A stretch of 14,148 bases of DNA from Clostridia bacterium (GCA_028701415.1 JAQVQU010000036.1:1-14148), one strand, 5' to 3'; shown: positions 1 to 8,207, counted from the stretch's first letter. The notes: generated by a model from the sequence alone, not told the origin. Translations and numbers: made by a program.

Positions 1-155
1 ATTAATAACGACAAGAAAAAAATGTAATTTTATACAATATTTCCCTTGCATTTTTTAACTTTTAAAAACCGGCAATTCGCTTAATTATGAAAGAATTTTC
101 CCCAAAAAGATAATACAGTATGGGTTTTTCTTAACTACTAGAATCGTTTTTGACT
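1..155. other. Non-coding left edge downstream of nadE
   Basis: An AT-rich stretch follows the nadE stop codon. I find no convincing open frame and no clear intrinsic terminator. A weak minus-strand promoter-like pair (TTAAAA, 18 nt, TATAAA) lies around positions 31-60 and could serve a gene beyond the left edge, but matches of this quality are expected by chance in such AT-rich DNA. Confidence 0.4.
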
Positions 156-884
156 CTATTTCGGAAAAACTCTTCCCATATCTCTCTTGTGAGCTGTTCT
201 TAAAAAAGCAACTTCTATGATGTCTTTGACTCTTTTTTCGGCCTTTCCTTCTCGGATATATTTGTCTATTTCTTTGTACGTGATTCCCATATCTGCTTCA
301 TCTGTTTGCCCATCAAAAAGACCTGCGGAAGGAGCTTTTTTTATAATCGATTCAGGACATTCAAGAAATCTCAACATCTCGTAAACTTCTGAGACTGTCA
401 TATCTCCGATGGGATTGAAATCATAAGCCCCATCCCCCCATTTTGTAAAATATCCCATAGTTCTCTCGCTCAAGTTTCCCGTACCAGCAACTAAGCATCC
501 CTCTCTCTGAGCATAATTATAAAGCACTATCATCCTCAGTCTTGGATTTATATTTTCATATGCTATTTCCTTTTGGTTATCCGACAAGCAAAAAAGCCCA
601 TCTCTAAAAACTTGCTTGATTGGAGATAGATCTACTTCAAGAGTCTTAATCCCGTATTTTTCATTTAATAATTTGGCATCATCTCTGTCATGCAAATAAT
701 TTCTCTTTGAGTCACACGGCATTATAATCCCAATAACATTTTCACAAGCTTTTTTACATAGAATTCCTACCAACGCACAGTCTTTCCCTCCGCTCATACC
801 CAAAACAACGCCTTTAGCGGATGCATCTTTAATGACCTTTTTTATCCAGGCGACTCTTAAATCAATTTCTCTTTTTATATCCAT
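156..884 (-). CDS. nadE: NH3-dependent NAD+ synthetase
   Basis: This enzyme makes NAD+ from deamido-NAD+, ATP and ammonia, the last step of NAD biosynthesis, in the cytosol. The pyrophosphatase P-loop is visible near residues 30-37 as SGGKDCAL, the clostridial form of SGGxDS. The later block GYFTKWGDGAYDFNPIGD and TVSEVYEML match the family's substrate-binding region. There is no N-terminal nitrilase domain, so ammonia rather than glutamine should be the nitrogen donor. The 242 residues fit the short bacterial NadE class. I place the start at the ATG at 884, because GGAGG lies 5 nt upstream; an in-frame TTG at 896 would overlap that ribosome site. The gene follows ung by 28 nt and is probably the last cotranscribed gene seen here. 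Confidence 0.93.
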   Translation of the reverse strand: MDIKREIDLRVAWIKKVIKDASAKGVVLGMSGGKDCALVGILCKKACENVIGIIMPCDSKRNYLHDRDDAKLLNEKYGIKTLEVDLSPIKQVFRDGLFCLSDNQKEIAYENINPRLRMIVLYNYAQREGCLVAGTGNLSERTMGYFTKWGDGAYDFNPIGDMTVSEVYEMLRFLECPESIIKKAPSAGLFDGQTDEADMGITYKEIDKYIREGKAEKRVKDIIEVAFLRTAHKRDMGRVFPK

Positions 885-889
885 TTTTA

Positions 890-894
890 CCTCC
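890..894 (-). promoter_or_regulatory. Ribosome binding site that fixes the nadE start
   Basis: On the minus strand GGAGG sits 5 nt before the ATG at 884. The in-frame TTG at 896 lies on this site's upstream edge, so the longer frame is unlikely to be the translated one. Confidence 0.8.
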
Positions 895-912
895 AAGACC
901 TCTTGATAAAAA

Positions 913-1581
913 CTACTTTATTTCCCATTCAATTGGCGACTTTCCAAGAGATAGCAAAATCTCATTAGATTTGGAAAAATGCTTGCATCCAAAAAATCCA
1001 TAATATGCGGAAAGAGGGGACGGATGCGGAGCCTCCAGAACATAATGCCAGGGGTTTAAAATAAGAGATTTCTTAGCTCTTGCCGGGGCTCCCCAAAGTA
1101 AAAAGATAACAGGATCTTTTCTATCATTAAGTAGAGAAATAACCCTATCAGTTAACATCTCCCAACCCTTACCTTTATGAGAAAGAGGGCTTCCCTCTCT
1201 TACTGTAAGGATAGCATTTAAGAGAAGGACCCCTTGGTTCGCCCAGGATATAAGGTATCCATTTTTTGGTATTTGGATACCTAAATCAGCATTTATCTCT
1301 TTATATATATTTTTTAAAGAAGGTGGAATCGGGACTCCTTTTTTTACAGAGAAACATAGTCCATGAGCCTGGCCTTTTCCATGATAAGGATCTTGCCCAA
1401 TGATTACTATCTTTGTGTCACTATATGATGTATATACTAAAGAGTTGAAAATATCATACATATTTGGATATACATTATGTTCCGAATATTCCGAACTTAA
1501 AAAAGATCGAAGTGACTTATACCAGTCGCTTAAAAAGCAATCTTTTAATAGAATATCCCATTCATTTCCGATGTTAACCAA
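913..1581 (-). CDS. ung: Uracil-DNA glycosylase, family 1
   Basis: This enzyme removes uracil from DNA to start base-excision repair. The water-activating motif GQDPYHGKGQAHGLCFS spans residues 62-78 with the catalytic Asp at 64. LLWGAPARAKK follows near 161-171, and the minor-groove loop HPSPLSA is at 186-192 with the catalytic His at 186. The 222 residues are close to the E. coli length of 229. The start codon is TTG at 1581, with AGGAG 9 nt upstream; the next in-frame Met, at residue 41, would remove part of the conserved N-terminal fold. The gene lies 51 nt after a small membrane-protein gene and just before nadE. No known functional link joins these neighbours, which look like a housekeeping run. 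Confidence 0.95.
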   Translation of the reverse strand: MVNIGNEWDILLKDCFLSDWYKSLRSFLSSEYSEHNVYPNMYDIFNSLVYTSYSDTKIVIIGQDPYHGKGQAHGLCFSVKKGVPIPPSLKNIYKEINADLGIQIPKNGYLISWANQGVLLLNAILTVREGSPLSHKGKGWEMLTDRVISLLNDRKDPVIFLLWGAPARAKKSLILNPWHYVLEAPHPSPLSAYYGFFGCKHFSKSNEILLSLGKSPIEWEIK

Positions 1582-1590
1582 TGATCTGAA

Positions 1591-1595
1591 CTCCT
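1591..1595 (-). promoter_or_regulatory. Ribosome binding site for the TTG start of ung
   Basis: AGGAG on the minus strand lies 9 nt upstream of TTG at 1581. No ATG or GTG is better placed, so this site supports the non-ATG start. Confidence 0.65.
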
Positions 1596-1632
1596 AGTAA
1601 TAATATAGTTAATTTTGAATCTATAAATCTTA

Positions 1633-2178
1633 TCAGCTTCTTCCCCTCGTAATTCTTTCCACGAGTTGTACTATTAACTTATATGCATATATCAATAGCG
1701 TATCATAAATGATAAATAAAACTACAAAAATTAAATTCAATGTTAAGTAGAGGGCTGAGCCAGATAAGTAAAGACCTATTTTAGACAAATCAAGAAAGAA
1801 TATTTGTGTAACATAGTATAAAATAAAAAACACCAAACAAGAGTAAAATATCTTTATAACATATGATAACCATAAAGGCAATTTTAACCTTTTTTTGTAT
1901 ATAGCTACAGAAAAAATAGTATAAGCCCCACCAATCATAACAAAGGGAATAATATGAATATTAGCGAAAATCCCACCAAGCAAACAAACTGCGACATACG
2001 AGAGAATTGACTCTCTATAATACTGCTTTGAAAGGGGGATCATCAAACCAAAAGCCGCCAATATATTCAATGATAAGGAAATCTGGGATATATAAAAGGA
2101 CGCTATTATCGAGCCTAATGATACTGCTGCACCTATTCCAGCAAATGCTATTTTATTTCCGTTAATTCTTTTTTTCAT
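1633..2178 (-). CDS. Small multi-pass membrane protein, function unknown
   Basis: I do not recognise this 181-residue protein with certainty. It begins with a basic stretch (MKKRINGNK), followed by about five hydrophobic segments near residues 10-30, 33-48, 58-90, 104-128 and 135-170, and ends in a basic tail (ERITRGRS). The size, the basic start and the opening IAFAGIGAAVSLG recall S-components of ECF vitamin transporters, but no substrate signature is visible and no energising A/A'/T genes are nearby. It starts 39 nt after the J-like gene, and its own ribosome site is weak, so translation may depend on the preceding gene. That suggests a shared role with the J-like and DUF5685 genes, which is inference only. 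Confidence 0.75.
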   Translation of the reverse strand: MKKRINGNKIAFAGIGAAVSLGSIIASFYISQISLSLNILAAFGLMIPLSKQYYRESILSYVAVCLLGGIFANIHIIPFVMIGGAYTIFSVAIYKKRLKLPLWLSYVIKIFYSCLVFFILYYVTQIFFLDLSKIGLYLSGSALYLTLNLIFVVLFIIYDTLLIYAYKLIVQLVERITRGRS

Positions 2179-2217
2179 AATAAAGAGGTCCCGGACTCGA
2201 AATTATTAATTGTATTA

Positions 2218-2862
2218 TTAACAACAGCTAATTAAATCCCCACCCATGCATTCACAACAGCAATCAGCAAGACACAGGCCAGAGCAGACATCCATTATAC
2301 CACATCCCCTAGTCTGTCTATATGCATCCTCTGGTCTTCTGTATGAACGATCTCCCGTAGCTTCCCTTGCATAGTACTCAGTCCTTTGAGAGCCAGGTTT
2401 TCCATCTATTTTCATTTCTATTCTGTTTAAAGCAGTCGCATAGCTATTATTACCAGGGTCGAGATTAACTGCTTGCCTTAAGTCATCTCTTGCTGAGGTA
2501 AGGTCATTCGAGGCATAATGAATTATAGATTGTAAATAATACCATCTAGCAGATCTATCCGAGATATCATTTAGCACTTCCTGTGCTTCGCTATATCTCT
2601 TCGCTTTTAATAAAGTATCCGCTCTTTCATATTCATCCCCAATTACTCCTGAGTTAATTGTTTTAGTCGCGGCAACAATATCCTGAGCATCCCTATAAGC
2701 CTGGTCTAATTCATCTAATCTTGCACATGCCTCTGCGCCCTTCTCTCCGGGTTCAAATCTCATGCTTTCATATTTTGACCTAGCTTTTTTATAGGCTGCA
2801 TAGAGCTCATCTGTATCTGCGTTTTCTGATACACCTAAAATTATAAAAGGGTTTTTTTGCAT
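2218..2862 (-). CDS. J-like domain protein with TPR region and cysteine-rich tail
   Basis: The N-terminus (NPFIILGVSENADTDELYAAYKKA, residues 4-27, shown here in part) has the helix I/II pattern of a DnaJ domain, but the HPD tripeptide that activates DnaK is absent; the corresponding stretch reads KKARSKYES. A TPR-like helical region follows at about residues 78-150 (ERADTLLKAKRYSEAQEVL, then YASNDLTSARDDLRQAVNL). The last 29 residues hold nine cysteines and end in CCECMGGDLISCC. Similar tails occur in clostridial J-domain proteins encoded beside DUF5685 genes, to my recollection. The tail could bind metal or be lipid-modified; the sequence does not decide. The start ATG has AGAGGT 6 nt upstream and lies inside the end of the DUF5685 gene, a 22 nt overlap that implies translational coupling. 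Confidence 0.85.
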   Translation of the reverse strand: MQKNPFIILGVSENADTDELYAAYKKARSKYESMRFEPGEKGAEACARLDELDQAYRDAQDIVAATKTINSGVIGDEYERADTLLKAKRYSEAQEVLNDISDRSARWYYLQSIIHYASNDLTSARDDLRQAVNLDPGNNSYATALNRIEMKIDGKPGSQRTEYYAREATGDRSYRRPEDAYRQTRGCGIMDVCSGLCLADCCCECMGGDLISCC

Positions 2863-3704
2863 TTGTTACCTCTATTCTCAAGTACTTGATCGGTACGGGC
2901 CTGCAACCCCAAATATATCACATTGGAAAGGGGCCCCTCCGAAATTGTTATATCCATTGTATCATAAGAATCTTTAATTTTACTAATATAGTCGTTAAGA
3001 TTAGCTCGAACCATTTTTGTTAAATCTTCGACTTTCTCCTCGGTAAGTTCCTGGTCTATTATCATTGGATTGTATGATTTGCTTCTGTAGTCCTTCCAAA
3101 GATCATCATAAGCATCTATTAAATATACCCATCTTCCCAGATTCTTACAAAAAATATCGAGTGGTTCATCATATCCAGGACAAGCTTCTTTCCCAACCTC
3201 GGACAACATCTCTGCAGATTTCTCTATTAATTCTGAAAGAGATCCTTTGTTTTTTTGTATTTGCTCAAAATCTTCATATATTTTGGAAATAACTGAATCG
3301 AATCTTGGAAGGCGTCCTGCTGCCTTTTTATATTTTGCTCTAATATAATCTTTAGCTATCTTTTTCTTCCCACTATCCTCATCCAAAATGTCATCTTGAA
3401 GCTTATAATATCCTAAAATTGTATTAATATCGACTATCTTACCCTGAAGTTCATCGTGCTTTAAGATAGCGAACTTCTTTCCAATCGGATGGATTAAACA
3501 CCTCCCCATTTCCGCATCAGGCTTAATTTTTGCATAATTATGAGCGAGTATACTCAGCATTACAATGTCATAATTCACAGATAAGCGCATTAACTGTGGA
3601 TTGTTCTTGCCTATACTTTTACATAGCCCACAATAATAGGCTCTATACTCAGCATAATCTTTTATGAGCATATTAGGTTTATCTGCTGTAATATATCCGA
3701 ACAA
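2841..3704 (-). CDS. DUF5685 family protein
   Basis: The opening FGYITADKPNMLIKDYAEYR followed by AYYCGLCKS is the signature I associate with DUF5685, a clostridial family of unknown function. I see Cys at residues 25 and 28, a further Cys/His pair in CLIHP (69 and 72), and Cys in EACPGYDEP. The rest is largely helical. Two acidic motifs stand out: QDDILDE near 103-109 and LIDAYDDLWKDY near 195-206. Their spacing and form recall the paired aspartate-rich motifs of isoprenoid synthases, but no such activity is established here. I prefer the TTG at 3704, which gives the usual MFGYI start; another in-frame TTG at 3716 would add four residues. It overlaps the J-like gene by 22 nt and follows trpS by 31 nt. 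Confidence 0.85.
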   Translation of the reverse strand: MFGYITADKPNMLIKDYAEYRAYYCGLCKSIGKNNPQLMRLSVNYDIVMLSILAHNYAKIKPDAEMGRCLIHPIGKKFAILKHDELQGKIVDINTILGYYKLQDDILDEDSGKKKIAKDYIRAKYKKAAGRLPRFDSVISKIYEDFEQIQKNKGSLSELIEKSAEMLSEVGKEACPGYDEPLDIFCKNLGRWVYLIDAYDDLWKDYRSKSYNPMIIDQELTEEKVEDLTKMVRANLNDYISKIKDSYDTMDITISEGPLSNVIYLGLQARTDQVLENRGNKCKKTLL

Positions 3705-3735
3705 AATGTCCCCCAAAAAGGATAGCTAATCCCTA

Positions 3736-4743
3736 CTAATTCAACGAAGGTCTTTCTATTAAGCCTATTTTTTTCTTCACCTTAGCGATAGTTCTTTCAG
3801 CAAGAGACGCAGCTTTTGAGGCACCTTGAGTGGCAATGTTAAGCAAGTAAGTCTTATCTTGCATAAGTCTTTCGTAATCCTCTCTTACAGGACGCAGCTT
3901 TTCTATTACTGCTTCGGCAACATCTTCTTTGAATTTCTTATACCCCGCATCGTGATATTCACTAACCAAGGCATCAATACTCTTATCGGTCATCGAGCTC
4001 AAAATTACAAGTAAATTTGATATACCTGGCTTATCATCTCTGTATTCTACGACACTTTCCGAATCAGTGACAGCCCTCTTAAATTTACGAGCAATACTAT
4101 CTGGGCTTTCAATAATGGACACGGCTGCATCCGGGTTTGGATCTGACTTGCTCATTTTTGCTAAAGGATCTTGAAGAGAAAATACCTTATTTCCCTGTTT
4201 CCCTAAATATACCTCAGGAATCGTAAATGTTTTCCCATATATATTATTAAACCTTTCGGCGATATCTCTAGCTAATTCCAAGTGCTGTTTTTGGTCTATT
4301 CCCACAGGAACAACGGATGCTTGATAGAGCAGTATATCCGCAGCCATAAGGACTGGATAATCTAACAGGCCAACATTAATGTTGTCAGCATTCCTCTTGG
4401 ATTTTTCTTTGTACTGCGTCATCCTGCGTAATTCACCAAGATATGAATAACAGTTTAGTATCCACGTTAATTCTGCATGCTGATGAACATGGGATTGAAA
4501 ATATAGTATAGATTTTTCAGGATCTAACCCGCAGGCAATGTATTGGGCATAGAATGAGAGTGCCCTACTTCTATATTCAACGGGGTCTTGTCTGACTGTA
4601 ATAGCGTGCAAATCAACTATTGAATAAATAGAAAAATAATCTTCCTGTATCTTAAGCCAATTATTTATGGCACCTATAAAATTTCCTATCGTCAGTATTC
4701 CAGTTGGTTGTATTCCGCTATACAATACGGGTTTCTTTTCCAT
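3736..4743 (-). CDS. trpS: Tryptophanyl-tRNA synthetase
   Basis: This class I synthetase charges tRNA-Trp with tryptophan. The HIGH-type signature appears as TIGN at residues 18-21 in the context GIQPTGILTIGNFIGAI, which is typical of TrpS. The second ATP motif KMSKS is at 196-200. The DYPVLMAADILLY segment (128-140) and VGIDQKQHLELARDI (147-161) are also characteristic. At 335 residues it has the standard bacterial length and appears complete. The ATG has GGAG about 6 nt upstream. It follows thrC by 22 nt, probably in the same transcript. I see no T-box leader in front of it or of the cluster, so tRNA-dependent control is not evident. Confidence 0.97.
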   Translation of the reverse strand: MEKKPVLYSGIQPTGILTIGNFIGAINNWLKIQEDYFSIYSIVDLHAITVRQDPVEYRSRALSFYAQYIACGLDPEKSILYFQSHVHQHAELTWILNCYSYLGELRRMTQYKEKSKRNADNINVGLLDYPVLMAADILLYQASVVPVGIDQKQHLELARDIAERFNNIYGKTFTIPEVYLGKQGNKVFSLQDPLAKMSKSDPNPDAAVSIIESPDSIARKFKRAVTDSESVVEYRDDKPGISNLLVILSSMTDKSIDALVSEYHDAGYKKFKEDVAEAVIEKLRPVREDYERLMQDKTYLLNIATQGASKAASLAERTIAKVKKKIGLIERPSLN

Positions 4744-4765
4744 ACTAATCTCCGAAATAATTTTT

Positions 4766-6253
4766 TTATTTTTTCTTATCCGCTACAATTGATAAAATAG
4801 TTTCTTCAGCTTCGCTGACTTTTACAACCTTATCATGAATAATGGGCATCATGTCAAGTTCTAAGAGCTCTTCGGGGACTTCTGTCATAGTATAATCATG
4901 TAGTCTCTTAAGTGCATTCATGGGATCTTTCTCATTATTGCCAGTAAGACATCTATATACATCCTTAGCAAACTTATATGGGCTTGCGGTGGATACTATA
5001 ACCGATTTAGTCTTATCCTCCGTATCAAAGATATAGTCGGAATACACGTTAGCAGCTACCGCTGTATGAGGGTCCAAAACATAATCATACATCTCGTAAA
5101 AAGCATTTATTCCTTCCTCAGTGTTCTCTTCATCGGACATATACGCAGCAAATCCAGAAAATCCATCCTTTATCTTTTCAAAGTCAATAGCATATGAACC
5201 TTTTTCTTTTAGTTCTTTCATCAGCACTTTAATATATTCAAAATCCCTTCCAGATAATTCAAACAATAGTCTCTCTAGATTAGAAGAAATAAGAATATCC
5301 ATTGAAGGACTCATAGTTTTATAGAAGGGTCTATTCGCATCATATTTTCCATTATTAAAAAATTCAGTTAGAACATCGTTGGAATTGCTTGCAACAATTA
5401 ATTTATTAATAGGAACACCCATTTTTTTTGCATAATATGCAGATAATATATTCCCAAAATTTCCAGTTGGAACAACAAAGTTAATTTTTTCTCCCAGCTT
5501 AATTTCCTCACACCCCAAAATATCTAAATATGCAGATACATAATAGACTATTTGTGGAGCTAATCTTCCCCAATTAATGGAATTAGCGGAACTCATGGTA
5601 TATCCCATTTTTTCAAACTTTTCATTGATTTTTTTGTCCGCAAACATTTTTTTTACCAAACTTTGAGCTTGGTCAAAGTTACCCTCTATACCAATAAAGT
5701 GAACATTATCCCCTTCTGATGTTTTCATTTGAAGTTTCTGAAGTTCGGATACCCCTTCCGATGGATACACAATTATTATCTCTGTTCCTTCTACATCTTT
5801 GAAGCCTTCCGCCGCCGCCTTTCCGGTATCCCCTGAGGTCGCAACCAGTATCAAGGTTTTATTCTTTTCTCCTGCCTTTTGACGGGCAGAAAGAATTAGA
5901 TGTGGTAAAATTGTAAGAGCTAAATCTTTGAAAGCATAAGTTGGGCCGTGAAATAACTCAAGTAAATAAAGATCATCGTCAATTTTTAAAATAGGGGCTG
6001 GGTCCCCATCAAAACGAGAATAGGCCTTTTCCGCATAGGATTTTAGTTCCTCTTTTGTATAATCAGTTAAATAAAGGGATAGAACCTCAACCGCTCTTTC
6101 TGAATAATCCATCGGCACCATTTTTTCTAGAAGCTCATTCGTTAATATAGGAAATGACGACGGGACATATAATCCACCGTCGTCAGCTATCCCTCTCAAA
6201 ATTGCTGAGCCTGCCGAAATCGACAGGCCTCCGCGAGTGCTGATATAATCCAT
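4766..6253 (-). CDS. thrC: Threonine synthase
   Basis: This PLP enzyme converts O-phosphohomoserine to threonine. The protein starts with MDYISTRGG and carries DDGGLYVP near 24-31, both typical of the long (about 450-500 residue) ThrC class. The PLP-binding Lys is Lys109 in FHGPTYAFKDLAL. ATSGDTGKAAAEGF, near 138-151, and VVPTGNFGNILSAYYAKKMG match the phosphate-binding and substrate loops. The length of 495 is normal and no key residue is missing. Translation starts 9 nt after the stop of the upstream P-loop gene, and the AAGGA ribosome site begins inside that stop codon region, so the two are probably coupled. No other threonine-pathway gene is in the window. Confidence 0.96.
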   Translation of the reverse strand: MDYISTRGGLSISAGSAILRGIADDGGLYVPSSFPILTNELLEKMVPMDYSERAVEVLSLYLTDYTKEELKSYAEKAYSRFDGDPAPILKIDDDLYLLELFHGPTYAFKDLALTILPHLILSARQKAGEKNKTLILVATSGDTGKAAAEGFKDVEGTEIIIVYPSEGVSELQKLQMKTSEGDNVHFIGIEGNFDQAQSLVKKMFADKKINEKFEKMGYTMSSANSINWGRLAPQIVYYVSAYLDILGCEEIKLGEKINFVVPTGNFGNILSAYYAKKMGVPINKLIVASNSNDVLTEFFNNGKYDANRPFYKTMSPSMDILISSNLERLLFELSGRDFEYIKVLMKELKEKGSYAIDFEKIKDGFSGFAAYMSDEENTEEGINAFYEMYDYVLDPHTAVAANVYSDYIFDTEDKTKSVIVSTASPYKFAKDVYRCLTGNNEKDPMNALKRLHDYTMTEVPEELLELDMMPIIHDKVVKVSEAEETILSIVADKKK

Positions 6254-6262
6254 AACGATTCC

Positions 6263-6670
6263 TTATAAGTATTTTTTTATAAAATCTGGAAGTTCTTCTT
6301 CCTCACAAGATATTGTCAGAGTAAAAGTTGCCTCAGTTTTCTGAGAAATCTGTTCTAATTTCTCAAATAAACTTCTCATCTCTTGTATCGGTTTTCCAAT
6401 CATTCTAGCAACCCCATCTACATAAAAAAATCTAATATCGTAGTTGGCTTCTAGCATTCCTGAGATAAAACCAATGAATCCGTCTTCCGAATTTATATTG
6501 TTTTCTTTTGAATTTGTGAACCTTATTTGATATTTGATTTCGTGAATATATCTTGCTGTGTCAGCGATAAAAACGATGTCGCCGAGTTCTTTGTTAATAC
6601 TTTCGTTTGCCTGATCAATTATTGCCTTTGTCTTACCTGAACCCTTCGACCCGAATATTATTTTTATCAT
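6263..6670 (-). CDS. Small P-loop ATP-binding protein, function unknown
   Basis: This 135-residue protein starts directly with a Walker A motif, MIKIIFGSKGSGKTK, with the nucleotide-binding GSKGSGKT at residues 7-14. A hydrophobic strand ending in acid, RFFYVDG (about 79-85), may be Walker B. The rest is short and soluble. Clostridial relatives are usually annotated only as ATP-binding proteins, sometimes wrongly as PilT-like. The Walker A motif makes nucleotide binding likely, but the partner and reaction are unknown. The ribosome site GAGAGG is well placed before the ATG. It is the first gene after a good promoter, and its stop is 9 nt from thrC, so it heads the cluster that runs through thrC and trpS. 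Confidence 0.85.
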   Translation of the reverse strand: MIKIIFGSKGSGKTKAIIDQANESINKELGDIVFIADTARYIHEIKYQIRFTNSKENNINSEDGFIGFISGMLEANYDIRFFYVDGVARMIGKPIQEMRSLFEKLEQISQKTEATFTLTISCEEEELPDFIKKYL

Positions 6671-6699
6671 AAAAATCCTCTCAAAATATTGATATTACT

Positions 6700-6727
6700 A
6701 TTCTAACATCTTTTAAGAAAATTTCAA
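6700..6727 (-). promoter_or_regulatory. Sigma-A-type promoter before the P-loop/thrC cluster
   Basis: On the minus strand TTGAAA (6722-6727), a 16 nt spacer and TAGAAT (6700-6705) form a vegetative promoter, strengthened by TGT immediately before the -10 (extended -10). Transcription would begin about 25 nt before the P-loop gene's start codon. It fits the 136 nt gap after the citrate-synthase-like gene. Confidence 0.6.
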
Positions 6728-6806
6728 TACCTCATTTACCCTCAAGGATCCTTTTGCATTCTTTTTTATAGTAAAAAAATGATTAGTTCCTCTCCATGGG
6801 AAAGCG

Positions 6807-8207
6807 TTAGATCTTCCCATTAAGGTATTTTCTTAGCCTTATTGGATCGATTCTGTCCATAATATCAATAATTTCCTCATCCGACATAGAGGTAATACGT
6901 CCATCCGAATATAATGCTTGAACAATATCGTTAACTTGTGCTACTAACGGATCCTTTTTGTCAAGAGCCGAGTTTCCACTCAAATTAAAGTATGAATTGA
7001 TCCAAAAAGCTATTCCAGCAAGACCAGAATGACTGTCTACGACTACTAATGGGGGTCTCTTAAGAATGGTTTGAGTATCAAAGATATTATATATTTCCTC
7101 ATCCTTCAACAGCCCGTCAGCATGTATTCCCGCTCTTGTTACGTTAAACAAACGACCCACGAAAGGAGTACGGGAAGGGATCTTATATCCAATTTCGTTT
7201 TTGAAATAGTCTGCAATTTCGGTAATAACCGAAAGGTCCATTCCGTCAGTAGTTCCTCTTATTGCGGAATACTCTATAGCCATGGCTTCTAGAGGACAAT
7301 TCCCCGTTCTTTCTCCTAGTCCTAACATTGAACAATTAACGGAACTTGCACCGTACAACCAAGCAGTCGTTGAGTTAGTAACTACCTTATAGAAATCATT
7401 GTGACCATGCCATTCTAATAACTCCGAAGGAAACTCCGAATAATGATGCAGTCCGTAAATAATACCTTGAACGCTTCTAGGCATAGCTGCTCCAGGAAAA
7501 CTTACTCCATAGCCCATTGTGTCGCAACATCTTATTTTTATGGGGACTCCGCTCTCATCCATTATATCCTTCAATTTTGCTGCAAAAGGAACAACGAAAC
7601 CATAGTAATCTGCCCTAGTAATATCCTCAAAATGACAACGTGGTTTAACTCCAGCGGAAATAGCATCCTTGACTATTCCCAAATACTTATCAATGGCCTG
7701 TTTTCTGGTCATATTCATCTTTTTGAAAATGTGGTAATCAGAGCAAGAAACAAGTATCCCTGTTTCAGCTACGCCCATTTCTTTCACCAACTGAAAATCC
7801 TTAGAGTTCGCACGAATCCAAGTGGTAACCTCTGGAAATTTCAGCCCTAGATCCTGACATTTTCTAACAGCTTCCTTATCTTTATCGGTATATATAAAAA
7901 ACTCACTCTGCCTTACAAGCCCTTTGGGCCCACCAAGTTTCGAAAGCATTTTATACAAATCAACGATCTGTTGCACTGTAAAAGGAGCCGTTGCTTGCTG
8001 ACCATCTCTGAAAGTTGTATCTGTCATCCAAATCTCTTCGGGGCACCTCATAGGAACATTTGTGAAGTTAAAAAGAATCTTTGGAATCTCGTTGTAAGGA
8101 AACATCTCTCTAAACAATCGCGGCTCCGGTACGTCTTGGAGCTCGTGGGTAAAATTGTGAGTCTCGAGAAGATTTACTTTATCATTGTAAAATACATGAT
8201 CTTTCAT
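6807..8207 (-). CDS. Re-citrate synthase-like protein of the homocitrate/isopropylmalate synthase family
   Basis: The HMGL-like TIM barrel is recognised by TDTTFRDGQQ (62-71), which carries the catalytic Arg/Asp, and by WHGHNDF (266-272) with the metal-binding HxH at 267/269. Before the barrel lies a 60-residue leader including VPEPRLFREMFPYNEIPKIL, which I associate with the clostridial Re-citrate synthase group (acetyl-CoA plus oxaloacetate to citrate) first described in Clostridium kluyveri. A typical LeuA has no such leader and a longer regulatory C-terminus; here only about 100 residues follow the barrel. Citrate would feed 2-oxoglutarate and glutamate synthesis. Homocitrate or isopropylmalate synthase remains possible. 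No leu, lys or aconitase gene is nearby to help. The ATG has AAGGATGG upstream. Confidence 0.75.
   Translation of the reverse strand: MKDHVFYNDKVNLLETHNFTHELQDVPEPRLFREMFPYNEIPKILFNFTNVPMRCPEEIWMTDTTFRDGQQATAPFTVQQIVDLYKMLSKLGGPKGLVRQSEFFIYTDKDKEAVRKCQDLGLKFPEVTTWIRANSKDFQLVKEMGVAETGILVSCSDYHIFKKMNMTRKQAIDKYLGIVKDAISAGVKPRCHFEDITRADYYGFVVPFAAKLKDIMDESGVPIKIRCCDTMGYGVSFPGAAMPRSVQGIIYGLHHYSEFPSELLEWHGHNDFYKVVTNSTTAWLYGASSVNCSMLGLGERTGNCPLEAMAIEYSAIRGTTDGMDLSVITEIADYFKNEIGYKIPSRTPFVGRLFNVTRAGIHADGLLKDEEIYNIFDTQTILKRPPLVVVDSHSGLAGIAFWINSYFNLSGNSALDKKDPLVAQVNDIVQALYSDGRITSMSDEEIIDIMDRIDPIRLRKYLNGKI

Noticed and set aside
3717..3735. Terminator between trpS and DUF5685
   Set aside because: GGAT-TAGCT-ATCC followed by five T looks like one, but a 4 bp stem is too weak, and the genes lie too close for a real boundary to be claimed.
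6735..6744. AAGGATCCTT palindrome upstream of the P-loop gene promoter
   Set aside because: A 10 bp palindrome without a loop upstream of the -35 could be an operator, but a single short copy is too little to support that.
4744..6800. T-box leader controlling trpS or thrC
   Set aside because: There is no room before trpS, and the 136 nt before the P-loop gene lacks the T-box core sequence and a terminator/antiterminator pair.
7443..7850. 135-codon plus-strand frame opposite the citrate-synthase-like gene
   Set aside because: The minus-strand protein here is clearly conserved; the opposite frame has no recognisable domain and is a coding shadow.
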